DNA from: Massilia sp. H-1
GTDB taxonomy: Bacteria; Pseudomonadota; Gammaproteobacteria; Burkholderiales; Burkholderiaceae_D
DNA length: 64,000 nt
NCBI GenBank assembly: GCA_024703915.1
Contig: CP087969.1
Location: 1,550,001-1,614,000 of the forward strand
Direction of reading: 5' to 3'
Shown: in pieces, positions 32,766 to 43,316 of the stretch
Numbering within the stretch: the first letter of the stretch is position 1
Layout: each line of letters starts with the position of its first letter
The notes under the pieces: generated by a model
The model's input: only the letters and a program-made list of their open reading frames with translations
Told to the model about the DNA's origin: nothing
The model's database searches: none
Made by a program: the position numbers and the translations under genes

Positions 32766-33919
32766 ATGAGGCTCGATCACTTCATCCATGCGCACATGGA
32801 CGATATCCTGTCCGAGTGGGAATCCTTCGCCCAGACGCTCACACCGGCCGCCGCGCAGATGAGCAAGCTGGCGCTGCGCGACCATGCGCGCCAGATTCTG
32901 GCCGCGATCGCGCTCGACATCGGAACCGAACAGAACGCCCACCAGCAGCAAGCCAAGTCGCAGGGCCTGGCACCGGCCCCCGCAGCCTACCAGAGCGCGG
33001 CCTCGATTCACGGCGCGCTGCGCCAGGCCAGCGACTTCTCGCTGCTCCAGCTGTCGGCCGAATTTCGCGCCCTGCGCGCCACCGTGCTGCGCCTGTGGCT
33101 GCCCAGGGTCAGCCAGATGAGCGCCGAGGCGGTCGGCCACATGGTGCGCTTCAATGAAGCGATCGACCAGGCGCTGGCCGAATCGGTGGTGACGTATTCG
33201 GCGCGCGCCGACCATACCCGCGAACTGTTCCTGGCCATCCTCGGCCACGACCTGCGCGCACCGCTGTCGAGCATGACCTCGGTAGAACGATCTGCTGTCC
33301 AAGGTCCGGCTCGAGCACGACAAGGTGGCCGACATCGGCCAGCGCGTGAAACGCGGTGCGCGCCTGATGAGCAGCATGGTGGAAGACTTGATCGGCTATA
33401 CCCGCACCCAGCTCGGGGCTTAAGCATGCCGACCGTGCTGCAGGCGGTGGACCTGGGCGACATCGCGCGCCCGCCATCGACGACGCCAGCGCCACCCATC
33501 CCGCCACCCGCTTCGAACTGCAGACCGACGGCGCGCTCGACGGCCAGTTCGACACCGTGCGCCTGCATCAGCTGCTGACCAACCTCCTGATCAACGCCGC
33601 CCAGTACGGCACCGACGCGCTGCCGGTGCGCATGGCCGCGCGCGGCGCGCCGGACGCGGTCACGGTCACGGTCATCAATGACGGGCCCCGCATCCCGGCC
33701 GAGTCGCTCGAAACGATTTTCAGCCCGCTGGTGCAGCTGCCCGGCCTGGACCAGGATGCGCGCCCGCGTACCAGCCTGGGACTGGGCCTGTTCGTCGCGC
33801 GCGAGATCGCGCTCGCGCACGGCGGCGGCATCAGCGCCGCCTCGAGCGAGGCCGAGGGCACGGTGTTTACCGTGATCGTGCCGCGCGGTAGCGGTCCATC
33901 TGCAAGCCGTCCAGGCTGA
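32766..33919 (+). CDS. Cytoplasmic sensor histidine kinase
   Basis: A kinase of about 385 residues without membrane helices. The N-terminal 150 residues resemble the helical RsbRD-type sensor segment ([19 protein letters not shown]). The H-box is [16 protein letters not shown], the N-box [13 protein letters not shown], and the G2 box [18 protein letters not shown]. Breaks near 33285, 33418 (GCCGGC) and 33465. No response regulator is adjacent, so it is an orphan kinase. Its last 53 bases overlap the convergent dehydrogenase gene, which suggests that one of the two 3' ends is shifted by an indel. Confidence 0.8.
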
Positions 33920-35141
33920 TCTCGGGCGCCCGGCCGGAGATCAGGTCGGCCAGCACCCGCGCCGAGCCGCACGACATGGTCCAGCCCAGCGTGCCATGCC
34001 CGGTATTGAGGAACAGGTTCGGATACGGCGTCGCGCCAATCACGGGCGTGCCGTCCGGCGTCATCGGCCGCAGACCGCACCAGAAGATGGTCTGATCCAG
34101 GTCGCCGCCGTGCGGATACAGGTCCGTGACGGCCCGCACCAGCGTCGCGCGGCGCTTCTCGCGCAAGCGCTTGTCGTAACCGGTCAGTTCGGCCGTGCCG
34201 CCCACCCGGATCCGCTCGCCCAGGCGCGTGATGCCGACCTTGAAGGTCTCGTCCATCACGGTCGACTCAGGCGCAGCCGGCCAGATCGACCACCGGCATC
34301 GTGATCGAATAGCCCTTGACCGGATACACGGGGATCTTCACGCCCAGCGGCGCCAGCAGCAGGGGCGAGAAGCTGCCCATGGCCATCACATAGGCATCGG
34401 CCGTCAATTCCCCCTGCGAGGTCGCCACGCCCGTGATACGCCCGCCCGCGTGGCGCAGGGCGTGGATGTCGACCTCGTTGCGAAACACCACGCCCAGCTG
34501 CGCCGCCGCATGGCCGCCAGCGCCTGGGTGAACTTGAAGCAGTCGCCCGTTTCATCGTTCGGCAGGCGCAGCCCCGCCCAGCACCTGGCCGCGCACGCGC
34601 CAGGGCCGGTTCGGCCTGCTCGCAGCCTAGCCACGTCGAGCAGCTGGTAAGGCACGCCGTAGCGTTCGAGCACGGCGATGTCGTGCGCCGCCTCGTCCAC
34701 CTGGCGCTGGTCGTGGAACACTTGCAGCGTGCCCTTCGAGCGGTGGTCGTATGCGATGCCGGTGGCATTGCGCAGCTCGACCAGGCAGTCGCGGCTGTAT
34801 TCGGCCAGGCGCACCATGCGCGACTTGTTGACCTCATGTAGCGGGCCGAAGTGCAGTTGGACAGCATCTGGAACAGCCAGCGCCACATGGCCGGGTCGAG
34901 GCGGGGCTGGACCACGAGCGGGCTGTGGCGCGCCAGCATCCAGCCCAGCGCCTTGGCTTACACCCCCGGCGCGGCCCAGGGCGCGGCCATGCCGGGCGAA
35001 ATTTCGCCTGGCGTTGGCAAAGCTCGTTTCCAGACCGGCCCCGGCTTGACGTTCGATGACCGTGACCTGGTGCCCGGCCCTGGCCAGGAAATAGGCGGAC
35101 GTGGTACCGACCACACCGCTGCCGAGAATGATGATGTTCAA
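33867..35141 (-). CDS. D-amino acid dehydrogenase, DadA-like
   Basis: An FAD-dependent dehydrogenase of about 415 residues that oxidises D-amino acids to 2-oxo acids. It begins at TTG 35141 with [19 protein letters not shown], the dinucleotide-binding motif. [16 protein letters not shown] and [18 protein letters not shown] are typical of DadA. The C-terminus has [28 protein letters not shown]. Breaks are at about 34995, 34954, about 34855, 34627, about 34580, about 34500 and 34270; an intact GCCGGC is at 34276-34281. No alanine racemase gene is beside it, so the symbol dadA is not asserted. Confidence 0.82.
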
Positions 35142-35160
35142 GCGAATCCTTTCAACATCA

Positions 35161-35209
35161 GGGGTCAGACCTCCATTCTGAAATAGTTCCAGAATTGAGG
35201 TCTGACCCC
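35161..35209. repeat. GGGGTCAGACC inverted repeat
   Basis: GGGGTCAGACCTC and GAGGTCTGACCCC form a 13-bp perfect inverted repeat; inside it ATTCTG/CAGAAT extends the pairing around an AAATAGTTC centre. It lies between the DadA-like start and the NUDIX stop. Fragments of the same word occur at about 4018-4034 (GTCAGACCTGACCCCC) and 32684-32698 (GCTCAGACCCC), so it seems to be a dispersed element. Confidence 0.7.
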
Positions 35210-35232
35210 GAATTGTCTTACCCCGGTTGGGA

Positions 35233-35637
35233 TTAGTAGCGCAGTTGGTCCAGCCATGCGAGCAGGGGGATGGTGGCTTAGCAGCAGCAGCGGCGTCACG
35301 CCCACCGAGCCCTGCCACGCGAACGCCTGGCCTTCCAGGCTTTGCGGCTCCCCGCGCCACGCGCGGCTGATGAAAAATGCAGGCGCACGTGCGCGTGTTC
35401 GTACACGTGCTCCACCCCGCACCATTCGCTCGCTTCCAGGATATGGACGCCAAGCTCTTCGACGAATTCGCGCTTGAGCGCGTCGAGTATGGCTTCGCCC
35501 GGTTCGACTTTGCCGCCCGGGAATTCCCAGTAGCCATCGTAGGGCTTGCCGGGAGGTCGCTGGCCGAGCAGCACGTCGCCGTTCGGCTTCATCAAAATAC
35601 CGACCGCAACGTCGATCGGCTTGCTTATCTCTGTCAT
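35233..35637 (-). CDS. NUDIX hydrolase, MutT type
   Basis: About 135 residues. GGKVEPGEAILDALKREFVEELGV fits the Nudix box GX5EX7REUXEEXGU. The size and the N-terminus ISKPIDVAVGILMK fit MutT (8-oxo-dGTP diphosphatase), which cleans the nucleotide pool. Breaks are at about 35370 (indel) and 35277 (GCCGGC, restoring LLPATIPLLAWLDQL). The start at 35637 overlaps the stop of the DUF815 gene as ATGA, so the two are coupled. Confidence 0.85.
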
Positions 35638-36507
35638 GGTGCCATCTTTCCCGCGTAATCCTTGGCGAACTGCCAGGCCACCCGCCCCGACCGCGAGCCG
35701 CGCGCCAGCGCCCAGCGCAGCGCGTCGGCGCGCGGCCCTCGATCTGCCGGGCGTCGCAGCCGAAACTGGCCAGCCAGTGCGCCACGATGCCCAGGTAGTC
35801 GTCCTGGCGGAAGGGGTAGAACGAGAGCCACAGCCCGAAGCGCTCGGACAGCGAGATTTTTCTTCGACCGTCTCGCCTGGATGCAGGTCGCCGTCGGCGG
35901 CGTGGGTGTAGCTGGCGTTGTCGCTCATTTTTTCCGGCAGCAGGTGGCGCCGGTTCGAGGTGGCGTAGATGATCACGTTGTCCGACTGCGCCGCGATCGA
36001 GCCGTCCAGCGCGACCTTGAGCGCCTTGTAGCCGCGCTCGCCCTCTTCGAATGACAGGTCGTCGCAAAGATCACGAAGCGCTCGGGGCGCCCCGCCACCA
36101 GGTCGACGATGTCGGGCAGTTCAGCCAGGTCGTCCTTGTCCACTTCGATCAGGCGCAGCCCGTCGGCGGCGAAGGCGTTCAGGCAGGCTTTGATCAGCGA
36201 CGATTTGCCGGTCCCGCGCGCCCCGTCAGCAGCACGTTGTTGGCTAAGCCGCCCCTGCACGAACTGGCGCGTGTTCTGCTCGATCTGCTGCTTTTGCGTA
36301 CCCACGTGGTGCAGGTCGGACAGCGTGATGGCCGACGCATGCACGACCGGCTGCAGATAGCTGGCGCCATGCCATGGCGCGCTTGCGCCAGCGGAAGGCA
36401 TAGCCACGCTTCCAGTCCGGCTCGCGCGTGGGGCCGGCAGGCAGCACTGCCTCGACCCGCGCCAGCAGCGCCTCGGCCTTCTGGAGGAACTGTTCGAGCG
36501 GCGTCAT
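35634..36507 (-). CDS. DUF815 AAA-type ATP-binding protein
   Basis: An ATPase of about 290 residues commonly found beside argJ in Burkholderiales. [18 protein letters not shown] precedes Walker [16 protein letters not shown]; the Walker B region is [15 protein letters not shown], then [21 protein letters not shown]. Breaks are at about 36375, 36243 (GCCGGC, restoring [10 protein letters not shown]), about 36220, about 36060, about 35860 and about 35735. Cellular role unknown. It overlaps the NUDIX gene by ATGA and starts about seven bases after argJ ends. Confidence 0.82.
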
Positions 36508-36513
36508 GGCCGC

Positions 36514-37761
36514 TTACAGAACGGTAGTCGGCGTTGATGGTCACGTAGTCGTGCGACAGGTCGCAGGTCCAGACCGTGGCGACATTGGCGCCGCGGCCCA
36601 GCTTGACGCGCACCGTGATTTCGCTCTGGCGCATGACGCGCTGGCCGTCCGCTTCCTGGTAGGCCGGATTGCGCCCGCCGTTCTTGGCCACCAGCACGTC
36701 GTCCAGGTACATGTCGAGCTTGGTGACGTCGAGGTCGTCCACGCCCGCATAGCCGATCGCGGCCAGGATCCGGCCCAGGTTCGGGTCGGACGCGAAGAAG
36801 GCGGTTTTCACCAGCGGCGAGTGGGCGATCGAGTAAGCGATCTTGCGGCATTCTTCCACCGTGCCGCCCTCTTCCACCGTGATGGTGATGAACTTGGTGG
36901 CGCCTTCGCCGTCGTGGATGATCTGCTGCGCCAGGTTGCGCGGATGTCGGTCACGGCCGTTTTCAGTTCTTCGTATTCAGGTGCTTAGCCGCGTTGGCGA
37001 TGGCCAGGCTGCCGGTGCCGGTGGCGATCAGCATGAACGAGTCGTTGGTCGAGGTGTCGCCGTCGATGGTGATGCAGTTGAACGAATGGTCGGCCGCGTG
37101 CTTGACCAGCTCATTGAGCACGTCCTGCGAGACCTTGGCATCGATCGCCAGGTAGCCGAGCATGGTCGCCATGTTCGGCTTGATCATGCTTAAGCGCCCT
37201 TGCTGATGCCGGTCATGGTCACGCTGTGGCCGCAAATGTCGACCGTGCGCGAGGCCGCCTTGGGCTGGGTGTCGGTGGTCATGATGGACTCGGCCGCGTT
37301 GTACCAGTTGTCGAGCTTGAGGTTGGCGATCGCGTCCGGCAGGCTTAGCCACGAGCTTTTCCACCGGCAGCGGTTCGAGAATGACGCCGGTCGAAAACGG
37401 CAGGATCTGCTGGGCGTCGCAGCCGAGCAGCCTGGCCAGCGCGGCGCAGGTGGCGTTGGCGTTGGCCAGGCCCGATTCGCCGGTGCTTAGAGCGTTGGCG
37501 TTGCCGGTGTTGACCACCAGCGCGCGGATCGGCTTGCCGCCATTGGCCACGGCGTCCAGGTTGGCCTTGCTCACCTGCACCGGCGCGGCGCAGAAGCGGT
37601 TCTTGGTAAACACCCCGGCCACGGTGGCGGTGTCGGCCAGCTTCATCACCAGCACGTCCTTGCGGCCCGGCTTCTTGATGCTTAAGCCTGGGCGTAACTG
37701 ATCTCGATGCCGCCCACCGGTTTCAGATCGGCGGCGACTGGCAGGGGGAATTGACGGCCAT
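36514..37761 (-). CDS. argJ: Bifunctional glutamate N-acetyltransferase / ornithine acetyltransferase
   Basis: ArgJ recycles the acetyl group in arginine synthesis. It is about 410 residues and self-cleaves; the cleavage motif [18 protein letters not shown], restored at 37188, supplies the nucleophilic threonine. The end [12 protein letters not shown] is the usual C-terminus. Breaks at 37679, 37483, 37346, 37188 and 36984 are GCCGGC-type. The start at 37761 needs one more T at about 37750 to give [13 protein letters not shown]. The stop is taken at 36514-36516 but the bases there are unreliable. Confidence 0.9.
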
Positions 37762-37838
37762 GTTGTTCTCTCTAGCAAGGTAATGGAAGCGGATATTGTA
37801 CCGCCTGCAAGAAAACCGTGGCTCACGCGCTCCCGGGA

Positions 37839-38616
37839 TTACTTGCCAAGGCCGCAGCTGTCGGCAATCCGGGTCCAGACGATGCGCGCATGCGATTTCG
37901 TGGTCGGGCTACCCGCTTGCATGCGCGCGAGCGCGATACGCAGCGCGGCCTTTTCATCGGGGTCGGCCGAGGTGCGCAATTGCTCCTGCATTTTCGCGAT
38001 CAATGCCGCGTAGCTGGCGTCGCCCTGCTTCTGCATGCGCGGCAAGTCCGCCAGCTGCTGGCGGGCGCGCTCCCGCACTTCGGGCGTCTCGCCGTGGGCG
38101 GCCTGCTGCGCGAGCAAGGGCTTCAAGGCGCCCAGGTCGGGCGCGGCGCCGGTGGCCGTCATTTGCACATCGTGCAGGAATTCCCAGCGGTCCTTGTCGA
38201 GCCGGTGCACGGTCAGCTTCAGGGTCCCGAACGCACACTGGGCGGTCTGGGTAAAGCCGTCCGGAATCCTGGTGAAGGCCTTCACGGAACAGCTGTTCGC
38301 ATTCGGCAGCGGCAGCACGCCGCCGGTGACGGATTTGACGCAGTGGGTGACCGGGGCCGTTCCCTTGAACTGGCGCTCGGCGCTGCGCTCGCCCACGGTG
38401 TAGCGCGCCTGCGTGTCGCCGCTGGCGCCGTCGGTGGCGATCCGGGTTTCAGGCCGGCGTCGCGTGGTAGCCGATGGTGGCATCGGTGTCGATCCGGTAC
38501 AGGCCGAGCGGCGGCAGTTCCACCGGCACTGCGGCAGTGGCCAGCGCCGCCGTGGCGGCGGCCAGGCTGCAGGCGGCCGTCAGGCGCCGCGCCAGTGTCA
38601 GTGGGGCGCGCCGCAC
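37839..38616 (-). CDS. DUF3617-like secreted protein (copy A2)
   Basis: About 255 residues with a GTG start at 38616, directly after the stop of the preceding gene. The N-terminus ARRLTAACSLAAATAALATA is a signal peptide and PPLGLYRIDTDA begins the mature chain. Conserved cysteines lie in THCVKS, NSCSV, AQCAFG and the last-strand motif TRIADSCG. A helical segment KPLLAQQAAHGETPEVRERA precedes the C-terminus. It is clearly paralogous to the product of 40339-41112 in cysteine pattern, helix and C-terminal motif. A frameshift lies near 38430, next to an intact GCCGGC. Function unknown. Confidence 0.65.
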
Positions 38617-39496
38617 TTACTTGGTCCCTTCGCGCTGGCAATCGAACAGGGCATCCTGCTGCCCCGCCGTGATCAGCTGCGACAGTTTGCCTTCGCGGTC
38701 GAGCATCACCAGCAGCTTGATGCCATTCTCGTAGTCCACCGCGTAGCTGAGGCCCTTGGCCTTGTCGAATCCCGCCATTTCCGTGTGCAAGCCCTGGTCG
38801 AAGGCGAACTGGCGCCCGCCAATGGCGATGCCGGTGGCATTTGGTCGGACCGTCGGCTTGCTGTGCGTGACCCCGCCCTCGGTGCACACCATGGTGGCGG
38901 CGCTGGCCGAGAAGAAGCTTACCACGACCGGCCACAGCGGCTGGTCGCGCAGCGTCACGGCGCCATCGAGCGTGCCGCAGTCGATCGCGCTGGTGTCGCC
39001 CGTCAGCTGGACCTTGTCCTCGCGTCCGGACTGCACGGTGAGCGTCCAGGCCGGCTCGCTGGCGCCCGTCACGGCGACCGAGGACACGCCCTTGCCGCCT
39101 TCGAGCGTCCGGTTGATCATCAGGAGGTCGGTGCCGCGCATCAGGTCGCGCTGCATGCCGATCGCGTTCACCTTGCCGTCCGGAGCGATCTCGATCCTGT
39201 CCCTGGCCTACCCCGCCGCAGCAGCGCCAGGTGCTCGCTGTCGCTACCGCGCGCGATCTGGCAGCTGCTTAGGCGTAACTGCTTAGAGCGAGCAGCGGCA
39301 CCAAGCGGGCGCGATAGCCGTCGCGCAGCTTCTCGGCCGCGGCCAGGGCTGCCGCCTCGGCCGCATCGGCCGCTGCCGCGCTCTGCGCGCCATCGGTCTG
39401 CGCCACAACGGGCGCGGGGTCGGCAACGGCCGGTTCACGCTTGCCGCAGGCCGACAGCAGAACCAGCGCGCATGCGCCGAACAAGATTGTTCTCAT
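38617..39496 (-). CDS. Lipoprotein of the A-B-B-A cluster (copy B2)
   Basis: About 290 residues. MRTILFGACALVLLSACGK is a lipoprotein signal with lipobox LSAC. An alanine-rich spacer follows, then AGSYAGSCQIARGSD (restored at 39268 and 39278) and a beta-rich domain ending ALFDCQREGTK. The C-terminal stretch FAFDQGLHTEMAGFDKA aligns by eye with LAFDHGIKSETVMFAPDS of the neighbouring lipoprotein, so the two are paralogues. Breaks are also at about 39200 and 38919. It abuts copy A2 without a gap, suggesting coupled synthesis. Function unknown. Confidence 0.6.
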
Positions 39497-39524
39497 GGTC
39501 TTTCCTTTGACGTTGGCGCAGCGC

Positions 39525-40303
39525 TCAGGCGCGCGGCGGGGCGCACATCAGCGCGCCGCCCGCGGTGCCGGTCCACATGACTTCGCCCAGCTGGCCATCG
39601 GCTTCCACCCGCATCGCCAGGGTCGCGTTGTCGTCGAAGGCGACGCTGTAGGTCAGGGTCCGGCTGTCCGGTGCGAACATCACTGTTTCACTCTTGATGC
39701 CGTGGTCAAAGGCGAGACTGGCTTTGCCGATGGTCACATGCATGCGGCGCCGGGCGCTACCTGCTGCAGCCCCGGTTCCGATCTGGCCGTTGCCGCTGCC
39801 CGCGCATTCGAGCGAAGCCGGGGCCTTGCTGAAGAAGGACGCCACCTGCGGATACAGGGCTTTGGGGCGCAGCGCCGTCAGCTGTGCGACCTGCTCGCAC
39901 TTGAGCGTGGTCGATCCGTCTTCCACGCTGGCCCATTCGCCGGGGCCGGACACCAGCGCGAACGCCCACTGCGGCGCGGCGCCGCCGGTACGCACTTCGA
40001 GGCCGGACGGCTGTCCCTGCGCCAGTGTGCGCGACAGCGACAGCGACACGTTCTCGCCGTTCAGGTCGTGCTCGAAACCGGCCGCGCGCACCAGGCCCGC
40101 CGGGCTGACGCTGATTTCATGCGCGCCGCCGCCGCACTGGCCGTGGTAGCTGCTTAGGCCAGCTGCGCCACCAGCGCGGCGCGGTAGCTGGCCGCCAGGG
40201 CCGGGTCGGCGCTGGCGGCGTCGGGCGCCCCGGCGTTGTCGTGCTTGCTGCAAGCCGACAGCAGCGTCATGCCTGCAAGCGCGGCGCAAAGGTAGGGTTT
40301 CAT
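39525..40303 (-). CDS. Lipoprotein of the A-B-B-A cluster (copy B1)
   Basis: About 258 residues. MKPYLCAALAGMTLLSACSK is a lipoprotein signal with lipobox LSAC. AGSYHGQCGGG, restored at 40150, matches AGSYAGSCQI of copy B2. Further shared features are the PQVASFFSKAPASLEC region, comparable with PVVAGFFSASAATMVC, and a final cysteine in GALMCAPPRA. It is transcribed toward copy B2 with 28 bases between. Probably anchored in the envelope. Function unknown. Confidence 0.62.
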
Positions 40304-40338
40304 GCGGTTCCTTGGTGCTGGTGGCCGAGCGCGGGGCA

Positions 40339-41112
40339 TCAGCCGCCGCACTTGTCGCCGATCCGGGTGATCGTGTATTTGACGGCGTTCTCCGACACCG
40401 GCCTGGCGCTGTCGAAGGAGGCGCCGCGTTCGGCCGCGCCCGCTGCGCGCCTGCGCCATCTGCGGCGCCATGGCCGCACGTTGCCGCTGCACGCCCGCCA
40501 TTTGCGCTTCCATCTTCGGCAAATTGGCCAGCTGGGCCGCGGCCTCGCGCTTCTCTTCGGGCGAACCCTTTTCCATCATCGCTTCGAGCATGGCGCGCAT
40601 CGGCGAGACCGCGTCGCCCCGTCCGGCCTGGGATTGCTTGACCACGGTCTGGCTCTCGAACTGCCAGGTGGTCTTGTTCAGACGGCGCGTGGTGATGGTC
40701 GTGTCGCCGAAGGCGCAATGCATGGTGGCGCGCATGCCGCCGGACACGGGGACGCCGGGCGCGGACTTGCAGCCGGGCACCGGCGGCATCGTGCGCGGCA
40801 AGTCGCCCTTGGGCTCGGGAATGCACATGGTGGTGCCGCCTTCGCCGGGCGCGCGCCCGTGCCGCTGGCGCCGAACACGGTGGTGGTCGCCTTCTCGTCG
40901 CCGCTCTGGCCGTCACGGTGGGTGTCGGTGCGCAGCTGTTCGCCGCGCGGCAGATTGTGCTTGTTCTGGCTATCGATGTCATTGACACGGTACAGGCCGG
41001 GCGGCGGCGTGTGCTCGGACGGTGCTGCGGCGGCGCGGCGTGCGCAGCCAGGGCCGCCAGCGCACATGCCAGCAGGCAGCGCCGCGCGGATACTCAAGGG
41101 GGCAAATGTCAT
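40339..41112 (-). CDS. DUF3617-like secreted protein (copy A1)
   Basis: About 255 residues starting MTFAPLSIRAALPAGM. After repair of indels near 41050, 40860 and 40440, the chain has PPGLYRVNDIDSQNKHN, CIPEPKGDLPRTMPPVPGC, MRATMHCAFGDTTITTRRL, the helix EEKREAAAQLANLPKMEAQ, and the end YTITRIGDKCGG. That cysteine and motif order is repeated in copy A2 and resembles DUF3617 periplasmic proteins. It is the first gene of the quartet and begins 24 bases after the OmpA-like gene ends, so it is probably expressed with the Tad locus. Confidence 0.65.
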
Positions 41113-41135
41113 ACGTTCTCCTGTTGGGGCGCCGC

Positions 41136-42136
41136 TCATTGCAGCACCAGTTCGACCCGCCGGTTCCTGGCGCGGCCCTGTTCTTCGCGGTTGGCCGCGA
41201 CCGGCGCCAGATTGGCGACACCGCGCGATCAGGCGGCCGCAGGCGATGCCGTATTTTCCGGCCAGCGCGTCAACCACCGCCTGCGCCCGCTTTTGCGACA
41301 GCACCATGTTGGCAGCCAGGTCGCCCTGGTTGTCGGTGTGACCCACCACGTAGGCTTTCACAGCCTACCGCCGCCTTGAGCGCGGCCGCCATCTCGGCCA
41401 GCTGGGGCGCCGATTCGTCCTTGATCACGGCCTTGTTGGTATCGAACAGGACGCCGTAGAAGGCAACCTTGCCGTCGCGCTCGAGTCCATCCTGAATGGC
41501 CTTTGCGTTGACGGTGACCTTGCCGGTTTGCGTGACGCCCGGCTCGATCACCTGGATGAACTGGCGCGTGCGGGTGCCGATGTCGCTGTCGGGGCGGCCC
41601 GTGACCACGCCCACCTGCACGTAGACCATGCCTAAGCATCGGTCTTCTTGCGCGCTGATGAAGTGGAAGTTGGGCGAATTGCCCGAGTTGAAGATGCCCT
41701 GCACGGTGCGCCGGTTTTCCACCCACGCCGCGTCTTCGGCAAGCGACTGCACCAGCTGTTGCACGGCCAGGCTTTCGCAGCGCACCGTCTCGCAGCTGAA
41801 GACCATCTCGAAATGGTCGGCTTCGAGCGCCTGACGGAAGTTGCGGTACACCTCGAGCGCACCGCTGCCGCCCGGGCCCACGTAATAATAATTATGCAGC
41901 TTGCCTTCGACCGGACGCCGCACCGGCTTGCCCTTTTCCTCGACCACGACGTCGGCACGCACGACCGGCGTCGCGCCGGTCATCACGAGCGACGAGCCCT
42001 GGAAACGCGAGATGAAGGGGTGGTCCTTGGCACCGGGCAGCTCCGTGTCGGGCGCGGCGGCAACGGCCAGCGGCACGGCCAGCAGGACGGCGGCGCCGCA
42101 GCGCAGGCGGGAGATCTTACTGCCCTCCCCGTGCAC
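41136..42136 (-). CDS. OmpA-family protein
   Basis: About 330 residues: signal peptide (CGAAVLLAVPLAVAAAPD), an unusual N-terminal domain, and a C-terminal OmpA-like peptidoglycan-binding domain with VAFYGVLFDTNKAVIKDES, AYVVGHTDNQGD, LSQKRAQAVVDALAGKYGI and NRRVELVLQ. Breaks are at 41630 (GCCGGC), about 41350 and about 41225. The start is uncertain: GTG 42136 gives a good signal peptide, while an ATG at 42181 gives an unlikely leader that overlaps the upstream gene more. OmpA-like proteins are frequent at the ends of Tad loci and may anchor the apparatus to the wall. Confidence 0.78.
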
Positions 42137-42584
42137 GCCGCAGTTCGGCTTGCAGCGCTGCGATATTCTTTTGATGATCATTCATTCTCTCCTTGACGCG
42201 CGCCTGGTCCGGGCCGCCGGGGGCGCTGCCTGCCAGCGCTGCCGACAGCCGCGTGATTTCCCCGACCGCGCGCATTTCATTGTTCAATTCCTGCTCCAGG
42301 ATGCCGACCCGGTCCAGGTCGCGCCTGGCTTGTTCATGCGCTCACCTGAAAGCGCGCATCGCGCACACCCGACGCCGGTGCTTAGGCGCCGCTAATTTAA
42401 CAGAAGCGGCGCGTTCAGTCGCGCCCGATAATTGCTTGATCGTGCTAGGCCGTCGGCGCCGGGCTGCGGTTCTGGATCACTTCCACGCCCTGGGCGTCGA
42501 CATAGCGCTGGGCCGAGATCGTGTCGGCGGCCGCGAGCTGCTGCCGCTGGCCAGCGCGAGCAGCAAGAGTGCGAGGGTTTTCAT
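42117..42584 (-). CDS. Small secreted coiled-coil protein of the Tad locus
   Basis: This gene is visible only after correction, because no single frame covers it. MKTLALLLLALASG is a signal peptide, then ADTISAQRYVDAQGVEVIQN. Restoring the sites at 42444 and 42380 joins AGTIKQLSGATERAASVKLA to PAPASGVRDARFQVSA; one more base joins EQARRDLDRVGILEQELNNE and the coiled-coil end KNIAALQAELRRARGGQ. About 155 residues. The start overlaps the TadE stop as TGATG. No known family recognised; the coiled coil suggests a structural periplasmic part of the pilus machine. Confidence 0.6.
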
Positions 42585-43316
42585 CAGAGGTTGCTTTCAT
42601 AAAACGGAGATTGCATACGAACAAATGCTTCGCTCTGAATCTTGATGTGCGGGCCACCCTTGAGCAGCGGATTCATGCACGACAGCGAGGGTTTGGACAC
42701 GGTCCCGTTCAAGCCGAAGGGATTGCCCATGCCGCCACTTTCGAGCGCGGGATCGAAAGGCAGGAAGGCATTCACGGTCGCGTAAATGACGCGGTCGACA
42801 ATCGGCACGATCATGCGCGCAAAACTCGACCCGCACATGCAGAATGTTCGCGTCTTGCACCGAAATCTTGGAATTGGTGCCCGGCGTGACGCTGCGGTAG
42901 CTGAGCGTGTCATTCGGCAGTTCGCGCCCGCCGGTGCCGTTCAGTTTGGTACGGCCGAAATCGTTCATCGCGGCCTTGGTCGGATTGAGCACGGTCAGGT
43001 CCACCATGTTGGCGCCCTTGATCGTCCGCTTGTTGGCTTCCTTGACAGCATAAATGTAGCCGCCCATGGTCGGATCGAGCGCGAACAGCGGCGCCAGGCC
43101 ATTGCCCAGCGCGAGCCGCATCGCGGCGTCGCTGCCGTTGTTGAGGGCGCCAAGCGGCGCGGCCAGCATGGTGGCGTGATTGAGCGTCAGGCGGGTCTGG
43201 TACAGCAGCGCGAACTGGATGATGCCGAACACCAGCAAGACCAGGGCCGGAAACACGACCAGGAATTCGGTCATCGACTGGCCGCGCGCACGGGCAAGCA
43301 GGCGCGGCGCGTTCAT
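42584..43316 (-). CDS. TadE-like pseudopilin
   Basis: About 243 residues. ARARGQSMTEFLVVFPAL is a prepilin-type site (G, then QSMTEF with E at +5) followed by a membrane helix VLLVFGIIQFALLYQTRL, as in TadE. The rest is a periplasmic domain ending ESNL. A break near 42830 shifts frame in ILHVRVEFARMIVP. The ATG at 43316 overlaps the stop of the DUF192 gene as ATGA, which is why I place the start there rather than reading both genes as one chain. Confidence 0.75.
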
